DNA from: Lentisphaerota bacterium
GTDB lineage: Bacteria; Verrucomicrobiota; Lentisphaeria; Oligosphaerales; JABHEG01
NCBI GenBank assembly: GCA_018676675.1
Contig: JABHEG010000249.1
Coordinates: 1-64,000, forward strand
Length of the DNA: 64,000 nt
Direction: 5' to 3'
How positions within the stretch are numbered: the stretch's first letter is position 1; each line of letters begins with the position of its first letter. The notes under the pieces were generated by a model. That model was not told the DNA's origin. It did no database searches and worked only from the letters and a program-made list of their open reading frames with translations. Shown here in pieces: positions 28,020-37,876 of this stretch. A program made the translations under genes and the position numbers.

Positions 28020-28554
28020 GCCCTACGCCCCCGCCTGCCGGTCGTTGTGGCTGATCTCCCCAGACTCACGAATCAGGACCACAGGCGCGTCCGCGTGGAC
28101 CAGTGCGCTCTTCTGGGCCTTGGCGCCAGTAGTGCATCGCTCCCAGAACGGGGACATCATGGGGCGGGACTCCCTTTCTTCGGTTGGCCCGATCAGGCAA
28201 TCCCAGTCTGTAGCACATCCTGGATGTGTCGCTGATCGAAACGTCCGCGCATTCTTCTCTCCTGAAGACTATTCCGGAGCGTTCCCGGAACTAGCGATAT
28301 TGACTCATCGAGAGCCAACAGTTTCGGCCTGACTGACCCGATTGTGCCGATTGTGGCATGGATACGCCAGATGCTCTGGGCTGCCAAGCGTGTTAGCGAC
28401 TGCATCTTCCCACTCGTGGGGGGCAGCGCGCTCTTGGGGCGAGCGGATATTGTCCCTCACACGCTCAAGTTCGGCAACCACTTCGACAGAAGACCATAGC
28501 CTTCCCGGGACTTTCTTCTTGCTGCCGGACACTCAGGTCCGGATGGTTTGGCGT
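28020..28554. other. 535-bp intergenic region upstream of the LamG/lyase operon
   Basis: Only short open frames are present. A 46-codon minus-strand frame (about 28022-28161) ends right before the start of the LamG gene, and a 76-codon one (28305-28532) contains WSSVEVVAELERVRDNIRS; neither has a ribosome site or a recognisable family. The region presumably holds the promoter of the minus-strand operon at 28019. Confidence 0.5.
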
Positions 28555-29508
28555 TTAAGGAGAAACCCCGATATCCCAGCCGACGCTCTTGAGATGAGCC
28601 AGCGCGAAGCGATTTTCTGCGTCCACCTCTTCCGGACTGCTGTAGTTCTTGTACTCCGTCTCCAGCGTGACTTCGCCCTGGTAGCCGTACTCGTCCAGCG
28701 TCTCGCCGAGGAGGCCGAAATCCACCTCTCCCCTGCCCGGCGTCTTCTCCAGTTTGTAGTCCCCGTCCGGCGTGTCCCGGCCGGCTGCATCCCGCAGGTG
28801 GATGTGCCAAAGCCGATCGCCCAGGAATCTCACGTAGTCGTCAATGTCGTAGCCGCTGGTATGCCAATGGGTCGCGTCAATGAGGACGCCGATATTGTCA
28901 GACCGCAGGAGTGAAAGCATCCGCTTGGACTTCTCGACGTCGTAATACAGGTCCCAGACGTGCGGCATCTCCATCAGGATCTTGATCCCGCAGCTCTTCG
29001 CGTAGACGGCCAGGCCATCGATTACTTCGGCAGCCGCTTTCAGCTCGTCGTCCACGCACTCGATCTGTTTCCTCCGTCCTGCCTGGAGACAGACCTTTGG
29101 TATTCCCGTCACTTTGGCCTTGTCTATCAGCCGTCGCCCCCGCTCGATGTAGAAGGCCGCCTGCTCGCTGTCGTGGAGCTTGAGGAAGACAACCTTCTTC
29201 TTCGCCTCTCGAATCTCCTCAGTCTCCGAGCCTGATTGTTGCTCAACAGGGATTTCCGGCTGCGCCCATCTGCCGGTGTCGCGAACACCGGACATGCAGG
29301 CGTTGACGGCAACGGGCTCCAGGGAATACCGGTCCAGGCAGCGCTTGACCGCCAGCGGGTCAACCGAATCGGTGCCATAGTGCTGGCTGTGTGTTATCTG
29401 GTCGGATAGCTCCACCTTCGGGAAGCCGTAGGCGGCGATGTGCGCCAACGCCACGTCCAGTGGCGAGAGCGAGAACGCAAGAGTCGAGGCGGCAGTAACC
29501 GTTGCCAA
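28555..29508 (-). CDS. Xylose isomerase-like TIM-barrel sugar isomerase/epimerase
   Basis: 317 aa from a TTG start at 29508, chosen because AGGAG sits seven bases upstream and because the family begins directly with strand 1 (TLAFSLSPLDVALAHIAAYGFPKVEL). Longer versions add 35 unrelated residues. The AP-endonuclease-2/xylose-isomerase-like fold is clear: KVVFLKLHDSEQAAF, YAKSCGIKILMEMPH (metal-binding Glu), IGVLIDATHWHTSGYD, LWHIHLRDAAG (metal-binding His), and EVTLETEYK at the final strand. Such enzymes interconvert keto and aldo sugars or epimerise them, usually with a divalent metal. Cytoplasmic, no signal peptide. Hand-counted GC of two 60-base samples is 55-57%, below the flanking lyase genes. 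It would suit processing of monosaccharides released by its neighbours. Confidence 0.85.
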   Translation of the reverse strand: MATVTAASTLAFSLSPLDVALAHIAAYGFPKVELSDQITHSQHYGTDSVDPLAVKRCLDRYSLEPVAVNACMSGVRDTGRWAQPEIPVEQQSGSETEEIREAKKKVVFLKLHDSEQAAFYIERGRRLIDKAKVTGIPKVCLQAGRRKQIECVDDELKAAAEVIDGLAVYAKSCGIKILMEMPHVWDLYYDVEKSKRMLSLLRSDNIGVLIDATHWHTSGYDIDDYVRFLGDRLWHIHLRDAAGRDTPDGDYKLEKTPGRGEVDFGLLGETLDEYGYQGEVTLETEYKNYSSPEEVDAENRFALAHLKSVGWDIGVSP

Positions 29509-30003
29509 GAGTCTACTCCTTCCAGGCGGACATCCCTTTGGTGCATGCCCCAGGCTGAAGCTAGTGGCGTCGGGCGCGAGTGGCGAGCCCGCAGGGCCGG
29601 GATTCTTTCTCAACCGACATGGTGTGACGGACTATGTCAGCTACCGCAAGACAAACAACCCTTCGGGCGGGGGATTCTCGGCGGCCAGCCATTCCGGCGG
29701 GGCCAAACACATACTTCAGTATGCACTTGCGCCCCCCCGGAACAACTGCCCATCCAAGACTCCACCCGCAGGGGGCTCGGAACTCCCACCCGCCGCCACT
29801 AGCAGCGGGCGATGCACGATCCGAAACTGCCACGCGCGCCGGCGCCTGTCAAACTCCCGGAACTCCGTCTTTGCCGGCCGCTGGATCCCGGTGAAGCCGC
29901 TACCGGACAAACCGCCTCGCCGGCCGGCGCACCCCGGGTTGGCGCGAGACGGTTGCTCGCCTATGTTGGCGTCGGATCGAGCACGTGATGAGGAACACTG
30001 ACC
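29509..30003. other. 495-bp divergent intergenic region
   Basis: This lies between the minus-strand isomerase and the plus-strand beta-helix gene and must carry both promoters. A 14-bp near-palindrome CATACTTCAGTATG (6-bp arms around TC, 29709-29722) could be an operator. A 90-codon minus-strand frame (29561-29833) has no ribosome site or known domain and is not accepted as a gene. Confidence 0.4.
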
Positions 30004-33000
30004 GTGACAGCAGCACTGGCCCTGAGAAAACACGGCGCCGTCCTGGCTTGGTTGCTCCTCCTGGGGGCATCGTCGCTGTACGGCAGCGAGTATTTCGTGT
30101 CCCCACGCGGTGACGACGCGGACACGGGGCGGGACACCGCACACGCATTCCGCACCGTGGGCAAAGGCGTCTCGGTGCTGAAGCCGGGCGATACGCTCAC
30201 TGTCTGCCCGGGCGAATACTTCGAGTCCGTCGTCGCCGCCGTCTCGGGCGCCGCTGACGCGGCGATCACCATCCGCGCCGCGCGTCCGGGCACGGCGCTC
30301 ATTCGCGGCGACACGCCCTTGCGTGCGGAGTTCGCACGCGCACCGGGCCTGCAATACACTTATGTGGCGACGGTTGCCGCCCCGGTCCACGGCATTCTCG
30401 AGCGCGACACCCTGAAGCACTATGCCGCGGCGCCGTCAGCGGCTGCTGTTGACGGTATGCCTGCGACCTACTTCCACGACGTGAAGGCGGGCCGGCTGTA
30501 CCTGCACACTTCAGGTGCAACAGCACCCGACCGGCACGCCCTGGCGCAAGCCGGCGTTGCGGGCGAGCACGGTCTCCTCCTGCGCCCGACAGACGAGAGC
30601 AGCACGATCCGGAATGTGCTGATCGATGGACTCGCAGCCTGCGGCTTCGTGCGGGCGCAACCGGGCTCGACTCGGCGGACGGGTCTGGGGATCGGCATCG
30701 CGCGTGCGAAGCACTGCACCATTCGCCGTTGCACCACGTTCCTGAACGCGACGGGCATCGCGATCATCGGTCTGAAGGGGAAGTCGCGGCACCGCGAGAC
30801 GGCACTGCGCCAGGACGGCGCCGACGCGTGCGTGGTCGAGCGCTGCACGAGTTACGGCAATGACGATGGCGGCGGCAGTGCCGCCGCCATCGTCTGCCGT
30901 GAGACGGTACGGAACTCAGTCATACGCGACTGCGTTGCGTTCATGTCCAGCAGAGGCATTCGCTTCTACTCCGGCGTCATCGAGAACTGCGTCATCGAGA
31001 ACAATGTTGCCCTGCTCACAGGCGACATCTGGGAGAAAGGCAACTTCAGCATCCGGAACCGCATTGCCGGCAATGTCTGCCAGGTCATCAACAACTACGG
31101 CGCGGACAACGTCATTGAGCGGAATCTCACCGGCTATGGCAGCGGCCCGCAGGGCGCGGTCGTCACAGCGGCAGTGGCGGCGAACCTGCTCACGAGCGAG
31201 CTGCCGGATTTCGAGCCGGCCCGGCATTTCGCCGACCCGCTGCACCTTGACTACCGTCTGCAGTCGGATTCCGAGTTCCGCGGGACCGGGCGCGCGCCGC
31301 GGCCTTACCGGGACGAGGTCCTTTTCGTCCGTCCCGACGGCGACGACGCAGCCGCCGGCACGTCGGTGCGGCAGGCCTGGCGAACGCTCGAGAAGGCTGC
31401 CCGGACCGCGATGGCCGGCCAGACGGTCTACATCCTGCCGGGGCGCTATGATGCCGTGCTCGAACCGGCGCACACAGGCACACCCGAGAAGGCGTTGGTC
31501 TTCCGCCGCCGGGGACGCGGTCAGGCGCTGGTCAACGGTATCATCCTCGACGGCAAGTCGTACGTGAGGGTGGAAGGTCTGACCGTGCTGCGCTCAACGG
31601 GCGCCGGCATCAGTGTGCGCTTCGGCCGCAGCATCCGAATCGCGAATTGCGTCATTGCGGACTCCGCGAAGGCGGGTATCCGGGGTGACGGTGTGGAACG
31701 ACTGACGATCACACACTGCACTCTGACGGGCAGCAACTGCGGCCTGGATCTACGTTCATGCGGTCAGGCCACGGTGACCGCGAATATCTTCGCCGCGAAC
31801 CGCGACACCGCACTGCGGCTCGACGACGAGTCCCTCGGTACGCTCTGGTCGAACCACAACGCGTACGACCGCACGGACCGCTGCGTCACGGCGCAAACAA
31901 CGCTGCCGGATGGCGAACGCACGCTGCCCTTGGCAAAGTGGCAGGCCAGCCACGCACTGGACACACACTCCCGGCACGTGAAACCCGCGTTTCTGGAGGC
32001 GGCACAGGGCAACTACCAGCTGCGCAATGCGCATGCATTCGACGGCCGCGGGCCGCGGGCCATGCCGATCGGGCCGTACGAGCGCACACGCCGCGCCAGC
32101 GCCGCCGAGGTCCGCGACTTTGCGGCGCGCGTGACGACGACGACCGCCGATATCGAGTTCGTGAGCCCGGGCGCACGCGCGGTTCCCGCGCTGCACTGGG
32201 GCCGCGGCACACAACGCGGGAACGTGCTCGAAATGCCGCTCGACTACCTGTTCGAATACAGCTGCAGCCTCAGGCACCGCTTCAGCCTGACCGGGCTCGA
32301 ACCCGCGAGCACCTACAGCGCACAGGCCGTGGTCGAGAGTCCATTTGAGACGGTCTTCACCAACGCGCCGGAGCATCCCGATGCCGACCGTGCGAAGTCC
32401 GCGAGAATCCGGTCGCAGGTCATCGAGTTCACTACACCCGCACAGGATCCGCCGGCGCAGACCTACCACGTCGCCACGGACGGCCGGGACGACAACGATG
32501 GGCTGACTCGGGCCGCGGCATGGCGCCACATCGCGCACGCCGCGGCGCTGGTGCAGCCAGGCGACACAGTCATCGTGCACGACGGCACGTACCGGGAGAA
32601 CGTCGTAGTCCGCGCGACCGGCGACGACGGGCGCCCGATCGTCTTCCGCGCCGCGACTCCCGGCCGTGTGGTCCTTGAGGGCGACGGCCTCATCAAAAGC
32701 GCCTTCGAGCTGCTCTACAAGAGCTGGATCACGCTCGACGGCTTCTACATCGCGAACTACGCACGTACGACGCCGGATCTGTCCGGCTGTGTCAACATCG
32801 TCCGCGGCGCAAACCACACGATCCGGCGCTGCATCATCGACGGGCGTCCCGGGTGTCCGCTGCAGCACGTGATCGCGAAGGCGACCCGGAACCTGACAAT
32901 CGAGAACTGCGTGTTCCGCAACGCGTGGAGTGAGCTGATCTGCTACGCGAGTCCCGACACGGTCCTGCGGCACAATGTCTTCTACGGCAACATGGTGAGT

Positions 33001-33489
33001 TGCCTCAGCACCAGCAACGGACCGGACCAGCCGTTCACGCTCTCGCACAACATCATCTGCGACCAAGTCCCGAAGAAGCGCATGAACGCGCTCGTTTCCT
33101 GCGGCAGCCTGGAATGCGTTGTGGACGAGTACAACTGTTACTTCACACGTTTTCCGGAGTCCGAGAAACGGCTCTACCAGAAGAAGCGGCAGCGCGAAAA
33201 GCTCACGTTTGCGCAGTTCCGTGAACTCACCGGACAGGGGCTGACGTCGTTCTTCGCGAATCCCGGCATGCCGATCATCGAGAAATACGAGATCTACGAG
33301 GGCGACATGACCGGACGCCCGCACAACTTCGTGACGCAGGAGATGAACTACGGGCCCGGCCGCAAGCCGATCATCGCGCTGTTCGACCAGTTCTTCGCGA
33401 CCAATCCCCAGTGCGTCAAAGCCGCCGACGGCAAGCCGATCGGGCTCGATCCCGCCGCCTTTCCGCAGCAGCAAGGAGTACGTCAGTGA
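30004..33489 (+). CDS. Secreted three-module right-handed beta-helix protein (pectin-lyase fold)
   Basis: 1161 aa, GTG start with AGGAA eight bases upstream; signal peptide ends near SSLYGS. Three tandem modules each open with the same DUF1565-like pattern: YFVSPRGDDADTGRDTAHAF (residue about 30), LFVRPDGDDAAAGTSVRQAW (about 440) and YHVATDGRDDNDGLTRAAAW (about 820). Each then has a PGDTVxVxPGxY segment and repeated beta-helix coils (IRNVLIDGLAACGF, HCTIRRCTTFLNATGIAI, LTITHCTLTGSNCGLDL, LTIENCVFRNAW). Pectin-lyase-fold proteins include pectate lyases, polygalacturonases and many structural proteins; the catalytic residues cannot be assigned here. With a PL22- and a PL26-type protein in the window, pectin-related activity is plausible. 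A terminator-like hairpin follows the stop. Confidence 0.8.
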   Translation: MTAALALRKHGAVLAWLLLLGASSLYGSEYFVSPRGDDADTGRDTAHAFRTVGKGVSVLKPGDTLTVCPGEYFESVVAAVSGAADAAITIRAARPGTALIRGDTPLRAEFARAPGLQYTYVATVAAPVHGILERDTLKHYAAAPSAAAVDGMPATYFHDVKAGRLYLHTSGATAPDRHALAQAGVAGEHGLLLRPTDESSTIRNVLIDGLAACGFVRAQPGSTRRTGLGIGIARAKHCTIRRCTTFLNATGIAIIGLKGKSRHRETALRQDGADACVVERCTSYGNDDGGGSAAAIVCRETVRNSVIRDCVAFMSSRGIRFYSGVIENCVIENNVALLTGDIWEKGNFSIRNRIAGNVCQVINNYGADNVIERNLTGYGSGPQGAVVTAAVAANLLTSELPDFEPARHFADPLHLDYRLQSDSEFRGTGRAPRPYRDEVLFVRPDGDDAAAGTSVRQAWRTLEKAARTAMAGQTVYILPGRYDAVLEPAHTGTPEKALVFRRRGRGQALVNGIILDGKSYVRVEGLTVLRSTGAGISVRFGRSIRIANCVIADSAKAGIRGDGVERLTITHCTLTGSNCGLDLRSCGQATVTANIFAANRDTALRLDDESLGTLWSNHNAYDRTDRCVTAQTTLPDGERTLPLAKWQASHALDTHSRHVKPAFLEAAQGNYQLRNAHAFDGRGPRAMPIGPYERTRRASAAEVRDFAARVTTTTADIEFVSPGARAVPALHWGRGTQRGNVLEMPLDYLFEYSCSLRHRFSLTGLEPASTYSAQAVVESPFETVFTNAPEHPDADRAKSARIRSQVIEFTTPAQDPPAQTYHVATDGRDDNDGLTRAAAWRHIAHAAALVQPGDTVIVHDGTYRENVVVRATGDDGRPIVFRAATPGRVVLEGDGLIKSAFELLYKSWITLDGFYIANYARTTPDLSGCVNIVRGANHTIRRCIIDGRPGCPLQHVIAKATRNLTIENCVFRNAWSELICYASPDTVLRHNVFYGNMVSCLSTSNGPDQPFTLSHNIICDQVPKKRMNALVSCGSLECVVDEYNCYFTRFPESEKRLYQKKRQREKLTFAQFRELTGQGLTSFFANPGMPIIEKYEIYEGDMTGRPHNFVTQEMNYGPGRKPIIALFDQFFATNPQCVKAADGKPIGLDPAAFPQQQGVRQ

Positions 33490-33510
33490 CACCAGCCCTG
33501 AGTAAAGTAG

Positions 33511-33533
33511 GGCCTGCCTCAATGAGGCCGGCC
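33511..33533 (+). terminator. GC-rich hairpin downstream of the beta-helix gene
   Basis: GGCC-T-GCCTC, a three-base AAT loop, then GAGGC-C-GGCC: a 10-bp stem with one mismatch, beginning 22 bases after the stop codon. No T run follows, so it would be a non-canonical terminator. A second hairpin, CCACGGG-GCAAG-CCCGTGG (33584-33602), lies 50 bases on. The remaining 200 bases to 33808 show no gene. Confidence 0.4.
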
Positions 33534-33808
33534 CAGGGAGCGAGGAGCTACCGCCCCACAGGGAAGGAGCTTCCGGGATGGCCCCACGGGGCAAGCCCGT
33601 GGCCGCCGGGATCCAGCTTCAGCCATTCACCACTAGCACTCGGGATTCTCTGTGGATAAGAGTGTGGCACTCGCTGCGGGCGACACCGCCGGACTCGAGC
33701 GGCTCTGTGACAGCCTTCTCGCCCCATAATCCTCGCCCCAATTCTTGCCTTCACACCCTCTCGCCGCTACCTTCTTCCCCGCACCCGGAAAGCAATTTCC
33801 TATCTGTT

Positions 33809-36800
33809 TCAGTCTTGCCGGACCACTGTCACCATCCGGTGTCCGGCCGGGACCTTCAGGGAGAGGCCTCCTTCGGTCACGGCGAGTTCTACGCCCGGGG
33901 CTGGTTCCGGCAGGGCCCATTTGCCGGGGGTTATCACCTTTACCGTGCCGCCGGGGAAGGGCTTCATGAGCTCGAACGCCGGTGGCTGGATGCCGGCGGG
34001 GAACCGGACGGTCAGCTTCCGCTCGTCCACCCATAGCGCGGCTGGGAAGTTGGCAGCTAAGCCGTGTTCTCCGTAGCTCACTTCTCCTGCCGCGCCGAGC
34101 GACAGCACACGCTCGTTGTTGCGGTCTTGGACCGACGCGGCCGTGCCGCGGAAGCTCGCGCCCTCGCCAGAGGCCGTGGCGTCCAGCGCGGAGAGGAAGC
34201 CGTAGTCGACGCCGAAGTCGCCGCTGACCTTGATGATCATGCCGTGGCCAAGTGTACTGAAGGTCGGGACGGGAGCGGCCTGTTTGCGTGGGAAGAAGGC
34301 CACGTAATAGACGCCGTTGTCCGGCATCTGCAGGTGCAGTAGATCCTGGTATTCGAGCGTGCCGAGCTTGTTCGCCCAGTCGAACATATTCGTGCCCCAG
34401 CGCAGCGTGTGCCGGGGGGTGCTTTCCCCGTCCGCCGGCGATGCGATGTAGTATTCCACGTCGGTGCCGAGCTGCCCGATGGCGGTGAAGCGGTCGCCTT
34501 TCAGCCGACGGGCAGGCAGGATTTTGTGCCGCTGCTCCTTGGCGAGCGCGGCGGCGGCCTGTGCCTTGGCCGGCACGTCGACCGTGTCAGAGACCGTCCA
34601 CATCTGCCACATGGTCGGCTGCCCGCCTTGGGGGCCCTTGACGGTGTCGCGGATCAGCAAGTACGCAGGTTCCGCGGGATCGTTGTCCTTCAGGAAGAGC
34701 GTCTGGCGCCGTACATCAACCGGCGGCTTGCCCTGTTTCGCCACGACCGGCCATTGCGGCAGGTCGGTTTTCCAGTTGCCCCTTCCCCCGCGCGGATGAT
34801 GTCGCGCCACATCGATGGCTGCGTAGTCCTGGCGCGGCAGCGTCGAGAACGCACTAACGTTGGCCAACCCGCCGCGTTCGCCGAAGCGCGCTGTCTGTCC
34901 TGCCTGCCAACTCCACATATGGGCCCCCGTCGGCGTGCCGACATACCCATTGCGCGCGGTACGTTCGGGGACACTTTCCAGGCTTCGGGCAAGGTCCACG
35001 TGATTGGTCAGGTAGCCCTCCTGGTATTCGTAGCCACCGGGGAAGAGACCCGCCACCGGCGTACCGTAGGCGAAGATCGAGGCGACCCCGCCCGTGTGCC
35101 CGGGATAGAAGGCATGGCTGTGGTCCCCGCTGTACAGGATCACCTGATGCTCGTTCGCCGTGCCGAGCCCGTGACGCAGCACTGCCCCCGCACGCGGGAA
35201 GACCTCGGACGGCCAGTCGGGTACCCTCGCCGGCACGTGCTTGTCGCAAGCCACGTAGGCAAATCCGCCCATGTGGCTGAGGCGAGTGTTGGCCCCCTCT
35301 TCCAGCCAGGACCACTGCAGGTGGGCCGAGTACTCCGGATCCGTCGCTCGCGTCATCCGGGCCATGACACCGGTCGTGCCTCCGGGCACACTCAAGCTGT
35401 CGCGCCCCATCGAGGGGAAGTGTCGGATATCCGGCGCGGTCAACTGGTAATGGCCGCGCGTGCGCGGGTCACGTGGCATGGTCAGCTTTGCCCAATACAG
35501 GATCAGGCGTTTCATGCGCGGATCGTTCATGTAGTCATGGAGACCGCTGTTCGTGGAAGCAACCGCGAAGGCCAGCAGCATGTTGATGCTCGTGCGTCCG
35601 TGGTGGCTCATGGCCTCGGGCCACTCGCCGGCCGGCCCGACCATCCGGTCGAGGAACAGCTCCATGATGCGCTCAGCCTTCCGGTACCACGTCCTGGCCA
35701 TCGGATGCTCGGCGATCGTGCAGGCCACGATGCCCCGTGGGATCTCCCAGGTGACCGTCATGTTCGCATTGCCGGAGCAATAGCCGCGCTCGGCCGACCA
35801 GACCCGCGCTTCCATCAGCCGATACGCGAAGTAGGCCATGCGCGCACGCAGAAGCGGACGTTCCTCATCCGGAATCGCCGGACTGTCGACGATTCCGTCG
35901 TACAGTGTGGGCGCCTTCCCCGCGCTGCCGAACTGAATTCCCCAGATATCGTAGGTGAGAGTCTTGTGTGTCCGCGCCAGTAGGAGGGTCTGCTCGGCAA
36001 TCTCCGATGAGCCGGTCAGCAGGTATGCGCCCAGAGCGCAGGAGTAGCTCGTGTTAGGCATGTATGCAAGCCGGTCGACGGAGCGTGCGGTCCCCCGTTT
36101 CAGCAGTGGCTCCAGGACTTCGGGGTCCGCATCTCCGCGTTCCCAGAGCGATTCCAGGTCTGCACGGCTGACATACAGACGCGGATGCTTACCCGCATCT
36201 CCCTCCCAGTCCAACACGTAGTCCTTGACCTTGTTCAGTTCACGGCCCACCAGCGGCCGTGTCTCGGGAGGAAATGTACTCTCCGGCTCGTACCCGTGGT
36301 GGTTGTACAGAGCGGCCGCACCCGGCACGGACAGGCAGTCGCTGACCGTCCACTTGCGCACGCCCTGGGCGGCGTTGACCTGCGCGTAGACCTCACCGGA
36401 CTCGCCGCGGAGGATCGGCATGCACTTGGCGTTCCATCCGACCCAGATGCCTCTGCGCGGATCGGCGTCCAGACTCGGGTCGAAGACCGCCTCGATCTCG
36501 CGCGGTTCTACCCACGCTCCGGCATCCAGACTGCGGAGCTGAAGCTCGCGCTTCGTTCCCTCCAGCTTCAGCCGGATCCGTGTTTGCGTGAAGGTGCCGA
36601 ACCAGTCCTCCCACGGCGTGAGCGACGTCACCAGGCCGGGGAGATTTCCGACCGGACACCACGTCATCTCGTCGGGAACGACATAATCGGTCAGCGGGAT
36701 CTCGGCCCACTTCAGCGGCTGCGTCCCTTTCGGCGTGTCCATGAAGCAGGGCCGGTCCTTGCGCCTTTCGTCCTGCACCTGGAATAGCAGCGGGGGCAGG

Positions 36801-37558
36801 TTGCGGCTCAGGACAAGGTCGAAGCCGTCACGGGGTTGGTCGTTCGCGACAAGCGTTTCCATGCGCATCGTGTTGTCGCCGGCGACTACCTGCACGGTCA
36901 AGTCCATCGTGTTGCCGTGGGCGTAGGTGTAGCGGATCATCGCGCGCGCGAACAGCGGCCCGTTGTCGGTCACCTCGGCGGACCATGCGCTGATCTTGCT
37001 CGGCCCGGTCATCCGGCTTCCCCCGAACCACGTGCCGTCTGCCTGAGCTGCACTCGGTCGAACGCCCAGACGCATCCCGACGACCGGGCCGGGCGCTTCG
37101 GTCGAGTTGATTGGCGTGCCGTACTGCTTCGTGCCCGCGAGTAAACGGACGGCGAACTGGCTCGTGGCAAACTCTACGGATCCCTCCGCACGGGTTGTCG
37201 TCAAATCGGTCGGCGGCTGTTCGGTCTCGTCAGGGCGGGTGTCGTAGGACACCGTGTACACGTCCCTGGCCAGCGGCGCCAAGTCGACGATGAAGGACAG
37301 CTTTGCGGTCCTCACGAACGTCTTGCTCCCAGGCCAGAATGTCGGGTCGCTCACCTGCACAGGCACCGGCCCCCTCGGACCGGTAAGGCGAATCGAGTCC
37401 CGGTGGCACTGGCCCTCTCCCGCTTCGAACGCGACCGTCACTAACTCATTCGTCCACTGCTGCTTCAGGCGTTCCTGCAGAACAATCTCTCGCGCGGCAG
37501 CGCTCGCGACGCCCAACGTCATAATCAGCCCTCCCACGAAACGCTTGGCAGATGTCAC
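33809..37558 (-). CDS. Secreted alpha/alpha-toroid polysaccharide lyase-like protein
   Basis: 1249 aa from the GTG at 37558, which has GGAGG seven bases upstream and gives a proper signal peptide (VTSAKRFVGGLIMTLGVASAAA); longer frames add nonsense. Residues about 20-460 are beta-rich (RIRLKLEGTKRELQLRSL). Residues about 480-800 are helical (YVSRADLESLWERGDAD; GYCSGNANMTVTWEIP; EWPEAMSHHGRTSINMLLAF), like the catalytic toroid of heparinase/alginate-lyase enzymes. After that a beta-sandwich carries VILYSGDHSHAFYPGHTGGV, the usual position of a catalytic or metal-binding His. Function inferred as lyase on an acidic glycan. Its leader contains a perfect 17-bp hairpin (37581-37597). Confidence 0.75.
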   Translation of the reverse strand: MTSAKRFVGGLIMTLGVASAAAREIVLQERLKQQWTNELVTVAFEAGEGQCHRDSIRLTGPRGPVPVQVSDPTFWPGSKTFVRTAKLSFIVDLAPLARDVYTVSYDTRPDETEQPPTDLTTTRAEGSVEFATSQFAVRLLAGTKQYGTPINSTEAPGPVVGMRLGVRPSAAQADGTWFGGSRMTGPSKISAWSAEVTDNGPLFARAMIRYTYAHGNTMDLTVQVVAGDNTMRMETLVANDQPRDGFDLVLSRNLPPLLFQVQDERRKDRPCFMDTPKGTQPLKWAEIPLTDYVVPDEMTWCPVGNLPGLVTSLTPWEDWFGTFTQTRIRLKLEGTKRELQLRSLDAGAWVEPREIEAVFDPSLDADPRRGIWVGWNAKCMPILRGESGEVYAQVNAAQGVRKWTVSDCLSVPGAAALYNHHGYEPESTFPPETRPLVGRELNKVKDYVLDWEGDAGKHPRLYVSRADLESLWERGDADPEVLEPLLKRGTARSVDRLAYMPNTSYSCALGAYLLTGSSEIAEQTLLLARTHKTLTYDIWGIQFGSAGKAPTLYDGIVDSPAIPDEERPLLRARMAYFAYRLMEARVWSAERGYCSGNANMTVTWEIPRGIVACTIAEHPMARTWYRKAERIMELFLDRMVGPAGEWPEAMSHHGRTSINMLLAFAVASTNSGLHDYMNDPRMKRLILYWAKLTMPRDPRTRGHYQLTAPDIRHFPSMGRDSLSVPGGTTGVMARMTRATDPEYSAHLQWSWLEEGANTRLSHMGGFAYVACDKHVPARVPDWPSEVFPRAGAVLRHGLGTANEHQVILYSGDHSHAFYPGHTGGVASIFAYGTPVAGLFPGGYEYQEGYLTNHVDLARSLESVPERTARNGYVGTPTGAHMWSWQAGQTARFGERGGLANVSAFSTLPRQDYAAIDVARHHPRGGRGNWKTDLPQWPVVAKQGKPPVDVRRQTLFLKDNDPAEPAYLLIRDTVKGPQGGQPTMWQMWTVSDTVDVPAKAQAAAALAKEQRHKILPARRLKGDRFTAIGQLGTDVEYYIASPADGESTPRHTLRWGTNMFDWANKLGTLEYQDLLHLQMPDNGVYYVAFFPRKQAAPVPTFSTLGHGMIIKVSGDFGVDYGFLSALDATASGEGASFRGTAASVQDRNNERVLSLGAAGEVSYGEHGLAANFPAALWVDERKLTVRFPAGIQPPAFELMKPFPGGTVKVITPGKWALPEPAPGVELAVTEGGLSLKVPAGHRMVTVVRQD

Positions 37559-37580
37559 GACAGGACCTCCAGATGCCCAT

Positions 37581-37597
37581 GGCAAGCCCGGCTTGCC
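37581..37597 (-). promoter_or_regulatory. Perfect hairpin in the 5' leader of the toroid lyase gene
   Basis: GGCAAGC-CCG-GCTTGCC forms a 7-bp stem with a 3-base loop, 22 bases upstream of the GTG start and just ahead of the GGAGG site. It could be an operator or an RNA hairpin affecting ribosome access. The rest of 37559-37876 (318 bp to the ceramidase gene) shows nothing identifiable. Confidence 0.35.
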
Positions 37598-37876
37598 TAT
37601 GAACGCACCATGACAGACAACGAGTTTTCTAATATGCTTATAGCAGGCATGTTCGGGGCCTGCGGGCCGGGTGCCCCAGAGCTCAGGGGAACTGTAAAGT
37701 GAGAGGCCCCGTGCAGATGTCTGTGGCTTGTACGGCGGATGGCCCCCAGCCGCCATCTTCCCGGTTGCCGCCCGGGGGCCGTGCGGCGTACTATCGAGCC
37801 ACGAAAACGGGCGTTCAACTTTACAGCCCGTTCAGCTCAACTCCCTGAGTTTTGGTGCCCAGAAGAAGGCGTTTGG

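Noticed and set aside
29561-29833. 90-codon minus-strand frame in the divergent gap
   Set aside because: No ribosome site and no domain; its Arg/Ala/Gly-rich product looks like translation of GC-rich intergenic sequence.
31756-33594. 612-codon minus-strand open frame opposite the beta-helix gene
   Set aside because: No ribosome site or domain; the plus-strand frame has three repeated recognisable modules.
34409-35983. 524-codon plus-strand open frame opposite the toroid lyase
   Set aside because: Antisense shadow; composition Arg/His/Gly-rich, no start signal, no domain.
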